Positions 18,591 through 26,874 of a DNA stretch of 60,243 nucleotides are shown in pieces. The stretch is from NCBI GenBank assembly GCA_022568195.1, contig JADFFS010000003.1, positions 1-60,243 of the forward strand. The letters are read 5' to 3'. The notes beneath the pieces were generated by a model. It was not told the DNA's origin. It saw nothing but the letters and a program-made list of their open reading frames with translations, and did no database searches. The DNA is from Chloroflexota bacterium (GTDB taxonomy: Bacteria > Chloroflexota > Dehalococcoidia > Lucifugimonadales > UBA3495). Every line of letters starts with the position of its first letter. Positions within the stretch are counted from its first letter, which is position 1. A program made the translations under genes and the position numbers.

Positions 18591-19481
18591 TCAGCCGGTC
18601 TGATCCCGTACCGAATCGGCGATCACACGGATGGTCTCCTCCAAGGATCGTTCCCGGTCCTTATTCTCCGGAGTTTCCTCACCCAGGGGCGAATCCCCGA
18701 TGAGCCGGTACATATCGGTTACGCCGCGGAATATGTACGGCGTCAGACCCACACCGGCAAAGGTCGCTTCAATCTCCTGCATCTCGCTGACCCAGCGCCG
18801 GGCCTTGGATGGAACTCCAGGCAGACCGCGCTCCATCCTCTGCAACACCGCCGGCTGGCTTTCTTGGAATTGGGCCTTGAGTTGGTCCGACAATCCCAGA
18901 AGCTCGGCCGCCAGCAGCAATTCGGAATACAACGCCGACGACCCCTTGGTCATCGCGGCATAACACATCTTGATACCCGACGCTTGACCAATCTTATCCC
19001 CCATGACCCGGACATCCAGGCCGAAGTCGCGAAGCTCCTCCAACTCACCAGCGTGCTCGCCCGAGGCGTAGAAGCAGGGGCTGTAACTATCGTGGGGAGG
19101 ACCGCCTATGATGCCCGCGTCGACAAACCTGGCCCCGGCGCTGGTGAGGATTGGTTCCATACGAAGGGTGGCTTGGGGAGCGATGGCGTTGCACTCGACA
19201 AATAAAAGGTCTGTGTTGGTGGCCCGCACGGCGTCAGCTACGGCTTGACACATGGCCGGTACGGCCTCGGACACTATTATGGAAAGGAGCACATCCGATT
19301 GGGTGACCATCTCTTCCAGGGTTGGAACATCCACGATCCCGGCTTCTTCCGACAATGCCCGGGTCCGCGGGCTTCTCCCGGCCAGGCACGTAATAACCCG
19401 GAGCTCGTGCTCCCGAAGCGTTCGCCCCACGGCGTGACCCATGTCCCCAGGACTCATTATCGCAACAGTCTCAATCGCCAT
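18591..19481 (-). CDS. 6-phosphogluconate dehydrogenase-like NAD(P)-dependent oxidoreductase (DUF1932 C-terminus)
   Basis: The 296-residue protein has an N-terminal Rossmann domain (ETVAIMSPGDMGHAVGRTLREHELRVITCL) with the GxGxxG-like SPGDMGHAVG, as in the beta-hydroxyacid dehydrogenase superfamily. The C-terminal part, with ASGIKMCYAAMTKGSSALYSELL, resembles DUF1932. It carries the typical lysine of the catalytic helix in GIKMCYAAMTKG. The exact substrate is unknown. It is a monocistronic unit flanked on both sides by intergenic palindromes. Confidence 0.82.
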   Translation of the reverse strand: MAIETVAIMSPGDMGHAVGRTLREHELRVITCLAGRSPRTRALSEEAGIVDVPTLEEMVTQSDVLLSIIVSEAVPAMCQAVADAVRATNTDLLFVECNAIAPQATLRMEPILTSAGARFVDAGIIGGPPHDSYSPCFYASGEHAGELEELRDFGLDVRVMGDKIGQASGIKMCYAAMTKGSSALYSELLLAAELLGLSDQLKAQFQESQPAVLQRMERGLPGVPSKARRWVSEMQEIEATFAGVGLTPYIFRGVTDMYRLIGDSPLGEETPENKDRERSLEETIRVIADSVRDQTG

Positions 19482-19539
19482 TTATACGTCGTCCTTCTGT
19501 TTCGAGTTTGTCTTAAAACTTCTAAAAATACCGGCAACT

Positions 19540-19643
19540 GTCATTCTGATCCTTCAGCGGAAGGAGAAGAATCTCCCCTGGGGGCCGCACATGCTGCAAC
19601 GCGGCTGGGGGAGATCCTACGTCCCTCCGGTCCTCAGGATGAC
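19540..19643. repeat. MITE-like intergenic palindromic element, copy 2
   Basis: Ends GTCATTCTGA (19540-19549) and CTCAGGATGAC (19633-19643). The core, from GAAGAATCTCCC to GGAGATCCTACG, is homologous to copy 1 at 1926-2055, and the right flank ATGATGGGAGTCTTGTTA also matches. The rest of the gap 19482-19814 contains only a terminator. Confidence 0.75.
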
Positions 19644-19724
19644 ATGATGGGAGTCTTGTTAGGTTATGTTAGCTAAATGGGCCCCGCATAGCCTCGGGTC
19701 TTGCCTCCAAGGGTGTATCCCGGT

Positions 19725-19759
19725 CAAAAAGACAGCCCGGGCCAAACAGGCCAGGGCTG
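19725..19759 (-). terminator. Terminator of the fur-nickel transporter operon
   Basis: Minus-strand stem CAGCCCTGGCC with its near complement GGCCCGGGCTG (19733-19759), followed on that strand by TCTTTTTG. It lies 56 bases after the transporter stop codon. Confidence 0.8.
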
Positions 19760-19814
19760 CCGCAATGGGCGTTAACGCCGGAGTTGCCGCCCGATGGGCC
19801 AAATGGCCGGGCTT

Positions 19815-20555
19815 CTAGAAAAGTCCATCGACAAAGCCGATTTGGTACATCAAGAAGCCTCCGAAGATTATGCTCAACGTCCCCACGCCAAATTGAATCG
19901 CCCGGTTCAGGTTGGGCAACCGCCCGGCGGAAATCACGAAGGGAAGGCCGATCAATATGGTCATCACACCCATACTGAGCACCGAACCCAAACCGAACAG
20001 CAGGATGTAGCCCAATCCAGCCAAGGGTGACTCGATCGACGCCAGCACCAGCAGGGTCAGCGCGGCGCTGCCCGCAACACCGTGAACCGTTCCTACCAAA
20101 TAGGACTTCTTTCGCAAGAAGGGCTTGCCGATGCCGTGTGCTTCGTGATGCTCAGGCCTATGTTCCGGGCTCTGGGCGTGGGAGTGAAAGTGCTGGTGGG
20201 CTGCTTCCTGGTGACCGTGGGCGTGCTGGTGCACCTTCTTCCGGCGGAAGCTGTAGATGACCTGGGCACCCAGAGCAACCAGCATAATACCTACGAAGAA
20301 CTCGAACAGCAGGGCCATACGGTCAGGTATGGTTAAACGCAGGGCGATGATGACTACGCCGATGATCAGCAAGGTGGTGGTATGTCCCAGTCCCCAGGAG
20401 ATACCCACCCAGAAAGACCTCAAGGGGTTCCTGTATTCGGAAACGATGGTAGATACGGCTACCACATGATCTGGATCCAACGAGTGCCGTATACCCAGGA
20501 TTATGCCCAGTGCCAAAGCGGCGAAGAGCCCGAGTTCGGCCAGTTGCTCCTCCAT
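19815..20555 (-). CDS. Nickel/cobalt transporter, UreH/NicO-like
   Basis: The 246-residue membrane protein has about six helices and the NiCoT signature HX4DH in GIRHSLDPDHVVAVSTI near residues 23-35. A second helix has SWGLGHTTTLLIIG. Between helices 3 and 4 is a cytoplasmic-type loop very rich in histidine (about residues 108-145, ending HHEAHGIGKPF), which is common in nickel-handling proteins. The fur-family gene starts upstream on the same strand with 29 bases between, so the pair is an operon. Nickel is inferred, cobalt is possible. Confidence 0.85.
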   Translation of the reverse strand: MEEQLAELGLFAALALGIILGIRHSLDPDHVVAVSTIVSEYRNPLRSFWVGISWGLGHTTTLLIIGVVIIALRLTIPDRMALLFEFFVGIMLVALGAQVIYSFRRKKVHQHAHGHQEAAHQHFHSHAQSPEHRPEHHEAHGIGKPFLRKKSYLVGTVHGVAGSAALTLLVLASIESPLAGLGYILLFGLGSVLSMGVMTILIGLPFVISAGRLPNLNRAIQFGVGTLSIIFGGFLMYQIGFVDGLF

Positions 20556-20584
20556 TATTTCTCCTGGTTAAAGACCAAGACCCA

Positions 20585-21034
20585 TCAGTGGTCTTGATCG
20601 TTGGCGGTATTATCGGCCCGGCATTTCGAGCAGATGCCGGTAATCGCGAAGTGTTCCAGGTCCGGCTCGAAATCGAAGTCCCGCACCAGCGTTGTGCGAA
20701 ACTCTTCCAGGTAGTGGGGGCTCAAGTTGAAGGCCCCGTTGCACACCCGGCAGACCATATGGTGGTGCTTGCCGCTGGGGTCTGTCAGCTCGTAGTGCAA
20801 CCGGTCGCCGATCGCCACCTCGGTTACCACCCCCAGGTCCTTGAACAGGTGGAGGGTCCGGTACACGGTGGCAATATCCATGTACGGGTAAGCCTCTTTG
20901 GACCGGCGGAAGACCTCGTCCACACCCATGTGGCCGTCCCCGCCGGCGACGATGGACAGGACCAACATCCTTTGGGGTGTAAGACGGTGCCCCTTGTCCC
21001 TGAGGGTCTCGATTGCTCGTTGGTGCTGAACCAT
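20585..21034 (-). CDS. Fur-family metal-responsive regulator
   Basis: The 149-residue protein has the Fur layout: winged helix with RLTPQRMLVLSIVAGGDGHMGVDEVFRRSKEAYPYMDIATVYRTLHLF, then the dimerisation domain with GKHHHMVCRVCNGAF, and a second CxxC in GICSKCRAD. The two CxxC pairs form the structural zinc site. Position with a nickel transporter suggests Nur- or Zur-like function, but sequence alone does not separate the Fur subfamilies. Confidence 0.9.
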   Translation of the reverse strand: MVQHQRAIETLRDKGHRLTPQRMLVLSIVAGGDGHMGVDEVFRRSKEAYPYMDIATVYRTLHLFKDLGVVTEVAIGDRLHYELTDPSGKHHHMVCRVCNGAFNLSPHYLEEFRTTLVRDFDFEPDLEHFAITGICSKCRADNTANDQDH

Positions 21035-21098
21035 GCAACTACCAGTTAATGCAACTATTCGCGATTACTTACTTTAGCATATAACCAATGGTTGTCAA
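21033..21098 (-). promoter_or_regulatory. Promoter of the fur-nickel transporter operon, with direct repeats
   Basis: On the minus strand TTGACA (21093-21098) and TAAAGT (21071-21076) are 16 bases apart. Downstream, TAGTTGCAT occurs twice with a 16-base period (21049-21057 and 21033-21041), the second copy overlapping the start codon. These repeats are candidate sites for autoregulation. Confidence 0.6.
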
Positions 21099-21239
21099 CA
21101 CGTTTTGTGGTTTTGACCAAAACTGGCGCCGCAGACTGGGTTGACCCCTATTCTATCGGGGCGCCAAGTAGACCGTTTTAAAGAAGCCCGGGGTTTTGGA
21201 GTCCAGCATGTTCGGGTTTAGGCCGGGCACCGTGGTACG

Positions 21240-22400
21240 TCAGACACCCTCGCGTATGATGCCATACATATGCCGGTACAGCTTGGCGCCTTCTTTCGCC
21301 AGTTCCCAAAATCCGCCTTCGCTGACTGGGCGCACGTGCTCAAAGCCCAGGACCTCGGTATACCGGTAGTTACCTCGTTGTTCTAAGGCCTCGACCAGGC
21401 GTCGCGACTCCGCCGCCGGGACCAAGCGGTCGTTGCGGTCGTGCATGATCATCAAGCGAGCCTTGATATCTCCCACGTAGGCGCTGGGGGATATGCGGGT
21501 CATGTTGGCTCGGAAGTCCTCGGGCAAAGACTCGTAAATCTCTTCGGCGTTCTGAAAGGTGGTGCCGTCCAGTAACTGGCGAACGCGCTGCGACTCCGGC
21601 GATAGCCCTTCCAGGTCAGCCTGGGTGGACCGCCCGCCCTCCATGTACACCGTCCTCAAAACCTTTTGTTCCCGCGGGTCTTGAATGGTCTCGATCAACT
21701 CGTTGGCAAACACCCTGAGGGTCAGCTGGTCCACGTCCCACGGTGTGCTTTGCCCATGGTACTGCCGGGTCCTGCTGCTCACTTGCAGCAGCAGGTCTCG
21801 GGCATCGAAGTAAGGCCCGAAGGCGTTGAGGAACACCACGTCGTCGCGGATCCTGGGGTCGGCCGAGGCCACCAAGGCAAAGGACGCTCCCACGCAGAAT
21901 CCCGCCATGCCGACCCGGTCCCCTTCCACGTAGTCCTGGGACTTCAGGTATTGAAAAGCCCAAACCAGGTTATCGATCTCGCCGGGGTCGATGTTCTGTT
22001 GCAGGGCCATGGTGGGCGACCAGTGGAACATGGTAACGAACCCGGCGCGGGACAGCGCGTTACCCAGGTTGACCACGTCCCTGTCGTCTCGCCCAGCGGC
22101 GTTCGCGCCCAGGAAAATAAGCACCGCTGCCCGTTGTTGGCCGTCGGGAATCCGGTAGATATCCGCCAGGCCGGTTCCCGTGGCCTGGGGATAGCTGACT
22201 TCCCGGCGCTGGGGTTCCTGGGTGAACCAAGACTGGGGTTTTACTCCCACCTCCAAAACCTGGGTCACGAAAAGAGCCGTGTGGAACCCGGCGCGTCCCT
22301 GGGGAACGAAGGAGACGAAGATGGCGAGGGCCGCCCCGATACCCACCAGCACTACCAGTGAGTGCCGTGTCCACCTGCCTACGAAACGTATCGTAACCAT
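21240..22400 (-). CDS. Membrane-anchored dienelactone hydrolase-like alpha/beta hydrolase
   Basis: The 386-residue protein starts with a single membrane helix (TRHSLVVLVGIGAALAIFVSFV), so the catalytic domain is probably outside the membrane. The catalytic triad is readable: nucleophile elbow GFCVGAS near residue 170 with cysteine, as in dienelactone hydrolase, Asp in MIMHDRNDRLVP near 330, and His in GFEHVRP near 360. DLH-family enzymes cleave lactones or esters. The substrate is unknown. No lipobox was seen, and the anchor is uncleaved by appearance. Confidence 0.75.
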   Translation of the reverse strand: MVTIRFVGRWTRHSLVVLVGIGAALAIFVSFVPQGRAGFHTALFVTQVLEVGVKPQSWFTQEPQRREVSYPQATGTGLADIYRIPDGQQRAAVLIFLGANAAGRDDRDVVNLGNALSRAGFVTMFHWSPTMALQQNIDPGEIDNLVWAFQYLKSQDYVEGDRVGMAGFCVGASFALVASADPRIRDDVVFLNAFGPYFDARDLLLQVSSRTRQYHGQSTPWDVDQLTLRVFANELIETIQDPREQKVLRTVYMEGGRSTQADLEGLSPESQRVRQLLDGTTFQNAEEIYESLPEDFRANMTRISPSAYVGDIKARLMIMHDRNDRLVPAAESRRLVEALEQRGNYRYTEVLGFEHVRPVSEGGFWELAKEGAKLYRHMYGIIREGV

Positions 22401-22410
22401 GCTATCCCAG

Positions 22411-22438
22411 GTAGGGGCACGGCATGCCGTGCCCCTAC
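22411..22438. repeat. Perfect 28-base palindrome
   Basis: GTAGGGGCACGGCA followed directly by its exact reverse complement, between the stop codon of the MFS gene and the start codon of the hydrolase gene. It could be a repeat family member or a stem without U-tract. Confidence 0.75.
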
Positions 22439-22440
22439 AA

Positions 22441-23709
22441 TTAAACCTTGACCCGCCACATCATGCCCGCTGCTACGATTCTGGTGGCGGCCATGGCCAG
22501 GAAAACCACAGGCCAGGGGCTGCCGGTCATATCCAATATAACGCTGAACACCACCGCTTGCAGGCCGGCGTAGGCGTAACCGTGGGCGTCCAACAGCCCC
22601 GCCGCCGTCCCTGACATGCGCCGCCCCGCGATGTCGACCGCAACGGTGGAAATGGGAGATAGGCCCATGGACACTCCACCCACCAACAATAGCGCGCCTC
22701 CCAACGCCACGTTGAAGGGAGGCGCCAGCGCGATGCCAACCAACACTATGGCGCTGATTATGCAGGAGACGATCACCATGGGACGGCGGGCGCTGTGCAA
22801 CAACCGGTCCGAGATAACTCCGGACACAGGCGGGGCGATCAAATAACCCAGGGGTAGCAATAGGGTCACCAGGATGGTCGACTCTATGGAAAGACCGCCC
22901 TCGGTAAAGTAATAGATGGGCACCCAGGTGGTGAGCCCATAGCGCACCACGTTTTCCAAGCCCTTGACGTGGCTGGCCAGTTGGAATCGGGGGTTGGACA
23001 AAAGCTCTCGATAGGGGCCCATACCCCTGAGCCGTTCCGGCGCCAACGCCTCTGGGGTGGCTGAAACCTCGTCATCCTCCACGTACTCGGGCAAGCCCAG
23101 GTCGCCGGGCCGGTCCCGGACCAATAGGAAAAACGCCACCCCCAGCACCGTGATAATCAACGGTGGGTAGCGAAACGCGGCCCTCCAGCCGAACTCGGCG
23201 CCCACGGTGCCCGAAACCCACCACATCAACAGCATGGCCCCACCGGTGGCGGTCCCAAGGATTCCCATGGCCATACCCCTGTCCCGGCGGGGCCACCATT
23301 GGGAAATCATGCTGATGCCCGGGCTCCAACACGCGGCGTTGACGAAGCCCGCGATGCCCCAGGGTATGGCGATAGAGAGGGCCGAGGTACCATAGCTGGT
23401 TATCCAGTTGAGCACGGTGGTCAGGACCGCCCCGCCCAGGATCCACAGCCGCAGGCCGTAGGCTTCCGCAAGCCTCCCGTGCACCAGGTCGCCCAGGCCA
23501 AATCCCCACAGCAGCAGGGCGTTGATTATGCCGATCTCAATGTGGCTTAAAGCCAGGTCCTCTTGAACCAAGGGCGCCACGGGCCAGAAGTTGAACCGCC
23601 CCAGGTAGAGGAACAGGTAAAACCCGCAGAAAGACAGAAGAATGCGCCACTTCCAGCGATGGTAGCTTCGAGGGAGGTCAGAGTAGGGTTGTGCCTCGGC
23701 GCTACTCAC
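22441..23709 (-). CDS. Major facilitator superfamily transporter
   Basis: A 422-residue MFS protein with about twelve helices. The helix 2-3 loop has GFGLGDLVHGRLAEAYGLRLWILGG, a form of the conserved MFS signature, and a long central loop (DRPGDLGLPEYVEDDE...) separates the halves. It resembles the glycerol-3-phosphate/anion-cation symporter branch (GWWPRRDRGMA-type sequence appears as QWWPRRDRGMAMGI). The substrate is unknown. Its ATG overlaps the pepA stop by four bases, so the two are translationally coupled. Confidence 0.85.
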   Translation of the reverse strand: MSSAEAQPYSDLPRSYHRWKWRILLSFCGFYLFLYLGRFNFWPVAPLVQEDLALSHIEIGIINALLLWGFGLGDLVHGRLAEAYGLRLWILGGAVLTTVLNWITSYGTSALSIAIPWGIAGFVNAACWSPGISMISQWWPRRDRGMAMGILGTATGGAMLLMWWVSGTVGAEFGWRAAFRYPPLIITVLGVAFFLLVRDRPGDLGLPEYVEDDEVSATPEALAPERLRGMGPYRELLSNPRFQLASHVKGLENVVRYGLTTWVPIYYFTEGGLSIESTILVTLLLPLGYLIAPPVSGVISDRLLHSARRPMVIVSCIISAIVLVGIALAPPFNVALGGALLLVGGVSMGLSPISTVAVDIAGRRMSGTAAGLLDAHGYAYAGLQAVVFSVILDMTGSPWPVVFLAMAATRIVAAGMMWRVKV

Positions 23710-25214
23710 CGGGCAGCCAGCGTGATTGCCAGTTGGGCCAGGGTGCGCGCCGGGACCCCGGTGGCTCCTTTTACCAGGTGGCCTTTGGCCCGCTCCGAGG
23801 TAGACGTTCCGGCGATGTCCAGGTGCACCCAGGCGGCGTCATCCACAAACTCGGCCAGTAAGAAGGCGGCGCTGATGGACCCTGCCTGGCGCCCTCCGCT
23901 GTTCTTCATGTCGGCCACGTCGCTGCGGATCAAATCCTTGTAATCGTCGAACATTGGGAGTTGCCAGAACCGCTCGCCGGTCTCGGTTCCAGCGCCGATG
24001 GTCGCCTCGATCAACTCCTGGTTGTTGCCCATGACTCCGGTGCATACCTTGCCCAAAGTAGTCACCATCGCCCCGGTGAGGGTGGCCACGTCCACCAAGC
24101 GCCTGATTCCCTGCTGACGGGCGTAGCACAGAGCGTCGGCCAGCACCAACCGGCCTTCGGCGTCGGTGTTGATCACCTCGATGGTCTTGCCGTTCATGGC
24201 CCGCACCACGTCGCCGGGGCGCTGGGCTGTACCGCTGGGCATGTTCTCGGCGGCGGCCACGATCCCTGTCACGTTTATCTTCGGCTTGAGGCGCCCGATG
24301 ATCTGCATGGCGGCAATCACCGATGCGCCGCCGGCCATGTCTCCCTTCATGGCCTCCATGCCGCCGGCGGATTTTATGGAGATTCCACCGGTATCGAAGG
24401 TGATCCCCTTGCCCACCAGACCCAGGTTATTGTCCGGATTGTCCGGGTCTCCTGTGTAGGTCAGGATAATGAGCTTGGGCGGCTCTTCACTGCCTTGGGC
24501 CACCCCCAACAGCGCGCCCATACCCATCTCCCGCATCTGGGCTGTCTCAATGACAGTGAACTCCAGTCCTTCGGCATCGGCAACTTGGGCGGCAACGCCC
24601 GCCATCTTGGTCGGCGTCATGATGTTGGCTGGCTCGTTGACCATGTCCCGGGCCAGTATCGCCGCGTCCGCCATCACCTGACCCAACTCGACTCCCTCCT
24701 GAATCGACTCTACTCGTTGGGCGTCTTGTTCCACGATGGTAAGCTCCGTAAAGTCCGGCGCCCGGCCATCGCGATCGGACAAGTAGGCGGAAAAACGGTA
24801 GAGGCCCAGGGTAGTGCCTTCGGCAATGGCCTGACCCGACGCCGCCGGATCCAGTCCGCCAACGCCGGCGCCGTGGGCGATGGTGGCGGCGCTGGTGATT
24901 CCCCGTTGTCTCAAATATCGGACCGCGTCTCCGGAGATGCGGCGGACTACCTGGGCATCGAACTTCTCAACAGTGCCCAAGCCGACCACCAGCACTCGGG
25001 CGGGATTGATCTTGCCCAACGTATGAATCAGACAGATCTCGCCCTCTTTACCCTTGATCTCGCCGTCGCTAATGAGCTGGCTGATTGCCCCGTCTAAAGC
25101 CCGGTCGATCGCCCCGATAGCTCCTCCGGGCTCGGTCACCCCCTGGAACAGATTGACCACAAGAGCCGGTACCTCCAGGCGGGTGACGTCGCCGGTTTTT
25201 ACGGTGATTTTCAT
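23706..25214 (-). CDS. pepA: Leucyl aminopeptidase (M17)
   Basis: The 502-residue protein has both M17 landmarks: the metal-binding KGITFDTGGISIK near residue 265, followed by MKGDMAGGA, and the signature NTDAEGRL near residue 345. M17 enzymes are hexameric, bind two metal ions and release N-terminal residues from peptides in the cytoplasm. The N-terminal macro-like domain is present, so this is full length. It overlaps the downstream MFS start by four bases. Confidence 0.94.
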   Translation of the reverse strand: MKITVKTGDVTRLEVPALVVNLFQGVTEPGGAIGAIDRALDGAISQLISDGEIKGKEGEICLIHTLGKINPARVLVVGLGTVEKFDAQVVRRISGDAVRYLRQRGITSAATIAHGAGVGGLDPAASGQAIAEGTTLGLYRFSAYLSDRDGRAPDFTELTIVEQDAQRVESIQEGVELGQVMADAAILARDMVNEPANIMTPTKMAGVAAQVADAEGLEFTVIETAQMREMGMGALLGVAQGSEEPPKLIILTYTGDPDNPDNNLGLVGKGITFDTGGISIKSAGGMEAMKGDMAGGASVIAAMQIIGRLKPKINVTGIVAAAENMPSGTAQRPGDVVRAMNGKTIEVINTDAEGRLVLADALCYARQQGIRRLVDVATLTGAMVTTLGKVCTGVMGNNQELIEATIGAGTETGERFWQLPMFDDYKDLIRSDVADMKNSGGRQAGSISAAFLLAEFVDDAAWVHLDIAGTSTSERAKGHLVKGATGVPARTLAQLAITLAAR

Positions 25215-25267
25215 ACTATCTCTACCTCTTTGGCTCCCTAGTCTTTGGGCAGACCTTCAAATCAAGT

Positions 25268-25927
25268 TTATTGCGGTCCGGCACGGACCGCCCCATCCCC
25301 CGCCCGCACCAAGCGGACCACCTCTTCCAACACCGTACACGTCTCCTGAGATGTGTCGACATCGAAATGCTGGCGTTTAACGGCTTCCTCGTGAGGGGCC
25401 ATCCGGCAATAGATCTGCCAGCCAGCATCGGAGTAGTCTTCGGGGTGAACCCCGGCCACCCGCTCGGCAAGACGCCGGCGCACCATCTCCCTGGGCGCGG
25501 TGAAGCGCACCAAGACCAGAGGACAAGATGCCCGCCGGGCTATTTGATAGATGGGACGGCGAAACTTCTCCGTAAGGTTGGTGGCATCGAACAGCACCCT
25601 GTGCCCTTGGGCCACGTACTCTTCGATCAGCAAGTGGCATGCACCGAAGAGACGGGCGCTCTCCGCGGGGGTGTACCCCGGCTGAGGGGCCAACACCTTG
25701 CGCAACCGGTCGCTCTCCAGGATCAATAGCGGTACCCGGTTGGCCAACTCCCGGGCGAAGTGGGTCTTGCCAGTTCCAGGCAACCCGGCCAGTAAAATCA
25801 AAAAAGACCGGCGGGAAACAGTGTCTATGCGGGAGATGTCACCTTCCAGTACCTCCCGCAATACTGCGGAATCCCGCAGCAATAAATCGCTCGGGTGTCC
25901 TTGGGAGGTCAAACCGCTGCTGGCCAA
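25268..25927 (-). CDS. P-loop kinase-like ATPase (AAA_33/zeta-toxin fold)
   Basis: The 219-residue protein has Walker A LLAGLPGTGKTHFARELA near residues 45-62 and a D-R-type LLILESDRLRKVLA. A later RVLFDATNLTEKFRRPIYQIA is the typical DATN block of small polynucleotide- or metabolite-kinase-like proteins. It could phosphorylate a small molecule, and the substrate is unknown. No antitoxin-like partner is adjacent, so I do not call it a toxin. Confidence 0.8.
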   Translation of the reverse strand: MASSGLTSQGHPSDLLLRDSAVLREVLEGDISRIDTVSRRSFLILLAGLPGTGKTHFARELANRVPLLILESDRLRKVLAPQPGYTPAESARLFGACHLLIEEYVAQGHRVLFDATNLTEKFRRPIYQIARRASCPLVLVRFTAPREMVRRRLAERVAGVHPEDYSDAGWQIYCRMAPHEEAVKRQHFDVDTSQETCTVLEEVVRLVRAGDGAVRAGPQ

Positions 25928-25968
25928 ATCAAGTCAGCCTGGTTCAAAAGTCTCTCCGCTGTCCACGG

Positions 25969-26874
25969 CTATGCTGGCGGCGCAGGTTCCCATTCGCCTT
26001 CGTCAACGTAGAAAGCGACTCCCAACAGCCCCGGCCCGGTGTGGGCGCCCATCACCGGTGTAAACTGGCTGATGAACAACTCCCGGCAGTTGAACTCCGC
26101 CTCTATGCGGCTACGCAAGTCTAGAGCATCCTCTGGAGAGTCCGCTTCCAACACATTGACCAGCACCGGAGCTTGGCCCACTCGCTCCCGCATCAACTCC
26201 AACATCCGTTTGGTGGCCCGGGCACGGCTGCGGGGTAGCTCCAAGACCTTCGCTTCGCCCATATGCAGCTCGGTCAGTGGCCGGATGCCCAATATGGACC
26301 CGGTCCATGCCTTGATCATGCTCACCCGGCCGCTGCGCCGGAGATAATACAATGTTTCCAGGAAGGCGATCAAGTTAACCTTGGGCAGCAGAGCGTTGAC
26401 TCTGGTGACGACCTGGTCCAGGTCGTGACCTTCCCGTGCCCATCTAGCCGCCGCCAGGGCGATCAGACCGGAAGCTCCCGCCGCTGCCCGGCTGTCGATG
26501 ACTTCCACGCGGCTGCCTGGCAGCTTGCCGTTGGCTTGCTCAACCGCAGCCAGGGCCGAGCGATAAGTGACGCTGAAGCTGGCGGACAGGGTGAGGCACA
26601 GTATGTTCCGGCAGTGTTTACCAGCGGCTGAGAACGCTTCCAGAAACTCTTGGGGACGGGGCGCTGCGGTGGTGGGAACCGCCTCTCCCTGGCGCAGCAA
26701 CCGGTAAAAGTCGCTGGGCTGGATATCAACGCCGTCGCGGAAGGACCGGTCGCCGATGATCAGCTCGTGGGGGACAACCGTAATGTTCCATTTGCTGGCC
26801 AGGCCGGGCGGCAGACAACTGCTGCTGTCCACAACTATTGCTACGTCAGGCGCTACGTCGCGTTGGCGAACCAA
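25969..26874 (-). CDS. DegV family fatty-acid-binding protein
   Basis: The 301-residue protein has the DegV plan: IAIVVDSSSCLP-like opening (DVAIVVDSSSCLPP), ISDRSFRDGVDI-type segment, FLCLTLSASFSVTYRSA, and a C-terminal half with LIAFLETLYYLRRSGRVS and HTGPGLLGVAFY. Bacterial DegV/FakB proteins hold a fatty acid, often for phosphorylation by FakA. No fakA gene is visible here. The first 22 bases overlap the end of the upstream membrane gene, so both are probably in one transcript. Confidence 0.9.
   Translation of the reverse strand: MVRQRDVAPDVAIVVDSSSCLPPGLASKWNITVVPHELIIGDRSFRDGVDIQPSDFYRLLRQGEAVPTTAAPRPQEFLEAFSAAGKHCRNILCLTLSASFSVTYRSALAAVEQANGKLPGSRVEVIDSRAAAGASGLIALAAARWAREGHDLDQVVTRVNALLPKVNLIAFLETLYYLRRSGRVSMIKAWTGSILGIRPLTELHMGEAKVLELPRSRARATKRMLELMRERVGQAPVLVNVLEADSPEDALDLRSRIEAEFNCRELFISQFTPVMGAHTGPGLLGVAFYVDEGEWEPAPPA

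Noticed and set aside
25268-25927. Zeta-type toxin
   Set aside because: The fold matches small P-loop kinases, but no antitoxin gene is adjacent.
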